NCBI GenBank assembly: GCA_002702655.1
Contig: PABB01000029.1
Location: forward strand, 62,001 to 126,000
Reading direction: 5' to 3'
From: Planctomycetaceae bacterium
GTDB lineage: Bacteria > Planctomycetota > Planctomycetia > Pirellulales > Lacipirellulaceae
Length of the DNA stretch: 64,000 nt
This document shows positions 61,250 through 64,000 of the stretch, in pieces. Made by a program: the position numbers and the translations under genes. Each line of letters starts with the position of its first letter. The stretch's first letter is position 1. Under the pieces are notes generated by a model that did no database searches, was not told where the DNA came from, and saw only the letters and a list, made by a program, of their open reading frames with translations.

Positions 61250-62947
61250 ATGGAAGATCGACCGCTCGACATGGCACTTTTCTCTCGTCCGCTGCAGAGC
61301 CGTCGCGCAATTGGCGTGTTTCGCTCATATTGCTTCGCGTTACTGACGGCCGTTGCGAGCCTCGGCATCACGGCCCATTGGACGCTCGGGGCCATCACCT
61401 GGACCGGAGATGTCGATCCAAGCGACCCAAACACATGGACCGACGAAACCTACGCCTATATTGGCAGGACGGTAGACGGCACGCTGATGGTCGATGGGGA
61501 TAGCGATTTACGGTCCTACACTGGCCTCGTTGGCTACGACCGCGCTTCAACCGGGGCCGTGGTTGTTGCCGGGGCCGGGTCTACGTGGACAAATGGCCGC
61601 ACTCTTTCCGTGGGCAACTTCGGCAAAGGTACGCTTGCAATCAGCGACGGAGGGGTCGTGGAAGTCGCTGGAAACACCGTGGTTGCTTACGGTCCCGAAT
61701 CGAGCGGGGAGATCCATTTCGACGGCGGCGCACTTTCAACCGGCGGACTCTTAGCCGCCGCCGCCAATCTGACGGGTACGGGCACGATCGACTTGCATGG
61801 CCTTGTCAGTGACGTCGACATTGCATTTGATGCTTCACACGGACTTCGTCAATCCATCATTCTCAATGAATTGCCGGGCCAGAATATCACGCTGAACCTC
61901 GGTGTCGACGGCTCCGGCGCGATGGGAGCGGGTTACGGCGGCGTCGGGACTATGACCGTCTCCGATGGCATCGTTGTCCGGTCGACGAGCGGACACATTG
62001 GAAACGCAGCCGGTTCATCCGGGACAGTGACAGTCGACGGCATCGGTTCGACGTGGACCAATGCCGATGACCTCTACATCGGCGACACAGGAAGCGGTTC
62101 GCTGGGAATCACCGGCGGCGGCACGGTTAGCACTTCCAAGAACAGCTTCATCGGCCGCAACAACGGCTCAACGGGGGCGGTAATGGTCGATGGCGCCGGC
62201 TCGACATGGAATACTGCCAGTTTGCTCTACATCGGCCTCATGGACAGCAACGGCACGCTTTCGATCACCAACGGCGGGCGTGTCAACAGTACCAACAGCT
62301 ACATCAGAAACGTGACCGGTGCGACCGAGACCGTTAGGGTCAATGGCCCCGGCTCGACCTGGACTAATAGCGGCGAATTGCTAGTGGGAAACTACGGCAG
62401 GGCTACGCTCGTGATCTCCGACGGCGGAGTAGTAAGTGTCGCGGGCACGCTCACAGTCGACGCCAATTCCGATGGAAATGCCTTCATCAACATGGCGAGC
62501 GACGGAATGCTCGCGCTGATGGGTGACGCCGACGATTCACTCGGCGAGTATCTTGATTTGGTGCAGGGCACCGACGCGATTCGGTATTGGGACAACAGCT
62601 TGTCCGCCTGGGCACTGCTGACCAGCGCCGCGTATGGCGATGATTACACGCTGGAGTATCTGACCGCCGGCGATTTGGCGGGGTACACGCTGTTGACCGT
62701 GCTCGCACCAGGGCCGCCGGGGGATTTTGATGTTGACGGGATCGTCGACGGCGGCGACTTTCTCGCCTGGCAACGCGGGGCGTCGCCCGATCCGCACAGC
62801 CCGGCGGATCTGGCCGCGTGGCAGGCTCACTATGGCGATGACCTTTCTGCGGCCACAGCAGCGGCCATCCCCGAGCCGGCCGCGTGGGTTTTGGCCGCCC
62901 TCGGCGCTATGTTGCTCGTCCGCCGGCGCGCTGGGCGGCATTGCTAG
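61250..62947 (+). CDS. PEP-CTERM protein with T5SS/PEP-CTERM-type repeats
   Basis: The ~565-aa protein has a signal peptide (ending TLGAI), then a repeat array of ~45-60 aa units with the consensus VDGAGSTWTNxxxLxIGxxG followed by GTLxISDGGxV. Units occur at ~110, 260, 310, 355 and 405; this matches the T5SS/PEP-CTERM-associated repeat. The C-terminus has a dockerin-like motif (GDFDVDGIVDGGDFLAWQRG, near 490), ADLAAWQAHYG and a PEP-CTERM signal (IPEPAAWVLAALGA, then RRRAGR). Start is uncertain: ATGs at 61250 and 61271 are both possible. It is likely surface-sorted by an exosortase. Confidence 0.85.
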   Translation: MEDRPLDMALFSRPLQSRRAIGVFRSYCFALLTAVASLGITAHWTLGAITWTGDVDPSDPNTWTDETYAYIGRTVDGTLMVDGDSDLRSYTGLVGYDRASTGAVVVAGAGSTWTNGRTLSVGNFGKGTLAISDGGVVEVAGNTVVAYGPESSGEIHFDGGALSTGGLLAAAANLTGTGTIDLHGLVSDVDIAFDASHGLRQSIILNELPGQNITLNLGVDGSGAMGAGYGGVGTMTVSDGIVVRSTSGHIGNAAGSSGTVTVDGIGSTWTNADDLYIGDTGSGSLGITGGGTVSTSKNSFIGRNNGSTGAVMVDGAGSTWNTASLLYIGLMDSNGTLSITNGGRVNSTNSYIRNVTGATETVRVNGPGSTWTNSGELLVGNYGRATLVISDGGVVSVAGTLTVDANSDGNAFINMASDGMLALMGDADDSLGEYLDLVQGTDAIRYWDNSLSAWALLTSAAYGDDYTLEYLTAGDLAGYTLLTVLAPGPPGDFDVDGIVDGGDFLAWQRGASPDPHSPADLAAWQAHYGDDLSAATAAAIPEPAAWVLAALGAMLLVRRRAGRHC

Positions 62948-62959
62948 CCCGAAGCGTGC

Positions 62960-62982
62960 CACTGCTGGCTGGTCCAGCAGTG
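62960..62982. repeat. CACTGCTGG palindrome (terminator-like)
   Basis: CACTGCTGG (62960-62968) and CCAGCAGTG (62974-62982) make a 9-bp stem with a 5-nt loop, 12 bases after the PEP-CTERM stop. It probably terminates this gene. The GTGCCACTGCTGG core resembles intergenic palindromes common in planctomycetes; that is recalled, not checked. Confidence 0.6.
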
Positions 62983-63020
62983 CGACCCGGGTACACGCTC
63001 AACGCGTGTTGAAATCGCCG

Positions 63021-63115
63021 GGTGCCATGCCCACGCCTGTCCGCAGGCGTGGGCATGCAGTCGCCGCCGAGCAGCATGCATGCCCACGGCGGAAGACCAC
63101 CGTGGGCATGGCACC
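63021..63115. repeat. Composite REP-like palindrome (GGTGCCATGCCCACG)
   Basis: The outer arms GGTGCCATGCCCACG (63021-63035) and CGTGGGCATGGCACC (63101-63115) are perfect 15-bp inverted copies. Inside, two local hairpins fold: CCCACGCCTG/CAGGCGTGGG around TCCG, and CATGCCCACGG/CCGTGGGCATG around a 10-nt loop. The whole looks like a bipartite REP/BIME-type element. No transposase is adjacent. Confidence 0.75.
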
Positions 63116-63287
63116 CCTGCTATGAGCTTCGCGGCCAGCCGACTGTGAGCTCTCGCACCGCGCGGGGCGCCAAGTGCTTGGTCGCGGCGACAGACTGGCG
63201 GGGGCGGTTTGCTATACTCCGCGGGAACGACCGCTTCAGTTGACGTGCCCGCCGCACGCTTGTCGCCTTCCGCCAAGGATCTTGCCG

Positions 63288-64000
63288 ATGACTTCTCGTC
63301 GCTTCCCGCTTGCGATTTCACTTTGCCTGTTGGCCCTGTCCCTGGTGATCGCGCCTGCCGCGCGGGCCGACAACTGGCCGCATTGGCGGGGCGAGGGGGG
63401 CAATGGGGTGTCCACATCGGCCAGCCCGCCGACCGAGTGGTCCGACACGCACAACGTGAAGTGGAAAGTCGCGATCCCGGGTCGCGGCTCCGGTTCGCCG
63501 ATCGTGTGGGAAGATCGCGTGTACGTGGTGACCAGCGCGGGAGCCGCCGCCGGCGGGGGCGCGCTCGACTTCATCGTGATGTGCCTCGACCGCGCGTCGG
63601 GCGACATCGTCTGGCAGAAAACCGTCGTGACCGGCACGCCGCACGAGGGGACGCATGGCACAAACAACTACGCCTCGGCGTCCCCCACGACCGACGGCGA
63701 GCATCTGTACGCCCATTTTGGCTCGCAGGGACTGTTCTGCTTGACCATGGACGGCGAGCCGGTGTGGGATCGCGACTTCGGCGACATGCGCACGCGCAAC
63801 GAATTCGGCGAGGGGAGTTCGCCCACGATCGCCGGCGACAAGATCATCGTGCCGTGGGATCACGAGGGGCCGTCGTCGCTGTACGCGCTGGACAAGCTGA
63901 CCGGCGACATCATTTGGCAAGTTGATCGCGACGAGCCCACCAACTGGTCGACGCCGCTGGTCGTCGAGCACGACGGCCGTCAGCAAGTGGTGATGAACGG
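63288..64000 (+). CDS. Exported PQQ-like beta-propeller protein (3' truncated)
   Basis: The gene runs off the right edge, with 237 full codons visible. It starts MTSRRFPLAISLCLLALSLV, a signal peptide ending PAARADNW. The mature part opens NWPHWRGEGGNGVSTSASPP, then repeats of the PQQ/BamB-like blade pattern: MCLDRASGDIVWQKTVVTG, GLFCLTMDGEPVWDRDFGD, LYALDKLTGDIIWQVDRDE. The HWRG...N-x-V motif marks the planctomycete exported propeller family. ATG 63288 has no strong ribosome-binding site but is the only start with a signal peptide. Confidence 0.85.
   Translation, partial: MTSRRFPLAISLCLLALSLVIAPAARADNWPHWRGEGGNGVSTSASPPTEWSDTHNVKWKVAIPGRGSGSPIVWEDRVYVVTSAGAAAGGGALDFIVMCLDRASGDIVWQKTVVTGTPHEGTHGTNNYASASPTTDGEHLYAHFGSQGLFCLTMDGEPVWDRDFGDMRTRNEFGEGSSPTIAGDKIIVPWDHEGPSSLYALDKLTGDIIWQVDRDEPTNWSTPLVVEHDGRQQVVMN

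Overview
This 64 kb, GC-rich window is a chromosomal segment of a planctomycete, probably of the Pirellulales type. The evidence is a DUF1559 prepilin-like protein, PEP-CTERM proteins with dockerin-like tails, an ECF sigma factor overlapping a Ser/Thr kinase-WD40 gene, tetrahydromethanopterin (H4MPT) biosynthesis genes, many pseudopilins, PQQ-type beta-propellers and palindromic intergenic repeats. There is no phage, transposase, CRISPR array or rRNA. One tRNA (Met, CAT) is present. Both window edges cut genes.

Layout. 0-5.4 kb: 3' part of a TIGR03032-TPR-O-GlcNAc-transferase-like fusion, then a minus-strand molybdate ABC operon (modA-modB-modC) and tRNA-Met. 5.4-6.7 kb: eroded coding relics. 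6.7-13.1 kb: sigma factor, kinase-WD40, DUF1559 and PEP-CTERM genes in one direction. 13.7-20.7 kb: a six-gene minus-strand operon that reads as catabolism of unsaturated uronides (GH88 hydrolase, SDR, KDG kinase, KDPG aldolase, plus an OYE-type and a Gfo/Idh/MocA oxidoreductase). 21-24.7 kb: rnc (minus) with a structured leader, diverging from mgtE and then dapA. 24.8-31 kb: a minus-strand H4MPT operon (SDR, DHPS-like, pabB, pabA, DUF447, beta-RFAP synthase).

31.2-38.1 kb holds a membrane-anchored PQQ propeller, a CBS protein and a 1463-aa five-LamG surface protein. 38.2-50.3 kb is a complete-looking type II secretion / type IV pilus-like system: an orphan pseudopilin, a degenerate receiver, GspE, GspF, six pilin-like genes, GspL/PilM, GspM/PilO, secretin and a lipoprotein. 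50.3-55.5 kb is a four-gene ABC-2 transporter operon with a large accessory protein. 55.8-64 kb holds a large exported protein of unknown function, lipA, cysK, a second PEP-CTERM protein and the start of an exported PQQ propeller, with several intergenic palindromes.

The most unusual signals are: a near-ideal sigma-70 promoter followed at once by a 43-nt hairpin at the 5' end of rnc, which suggests RNase III autoregulation; a short-chain dehydrogenase in the H4MPT operon whose catalytic Tyr is Phe; a receiver domain lacking its phospho-acceptor Asp and conserved Lys at the head of the secretion operon; and three pseudopilins sharing one compact C-terminal module. All functional calls are from reading sequence; no database search was run.
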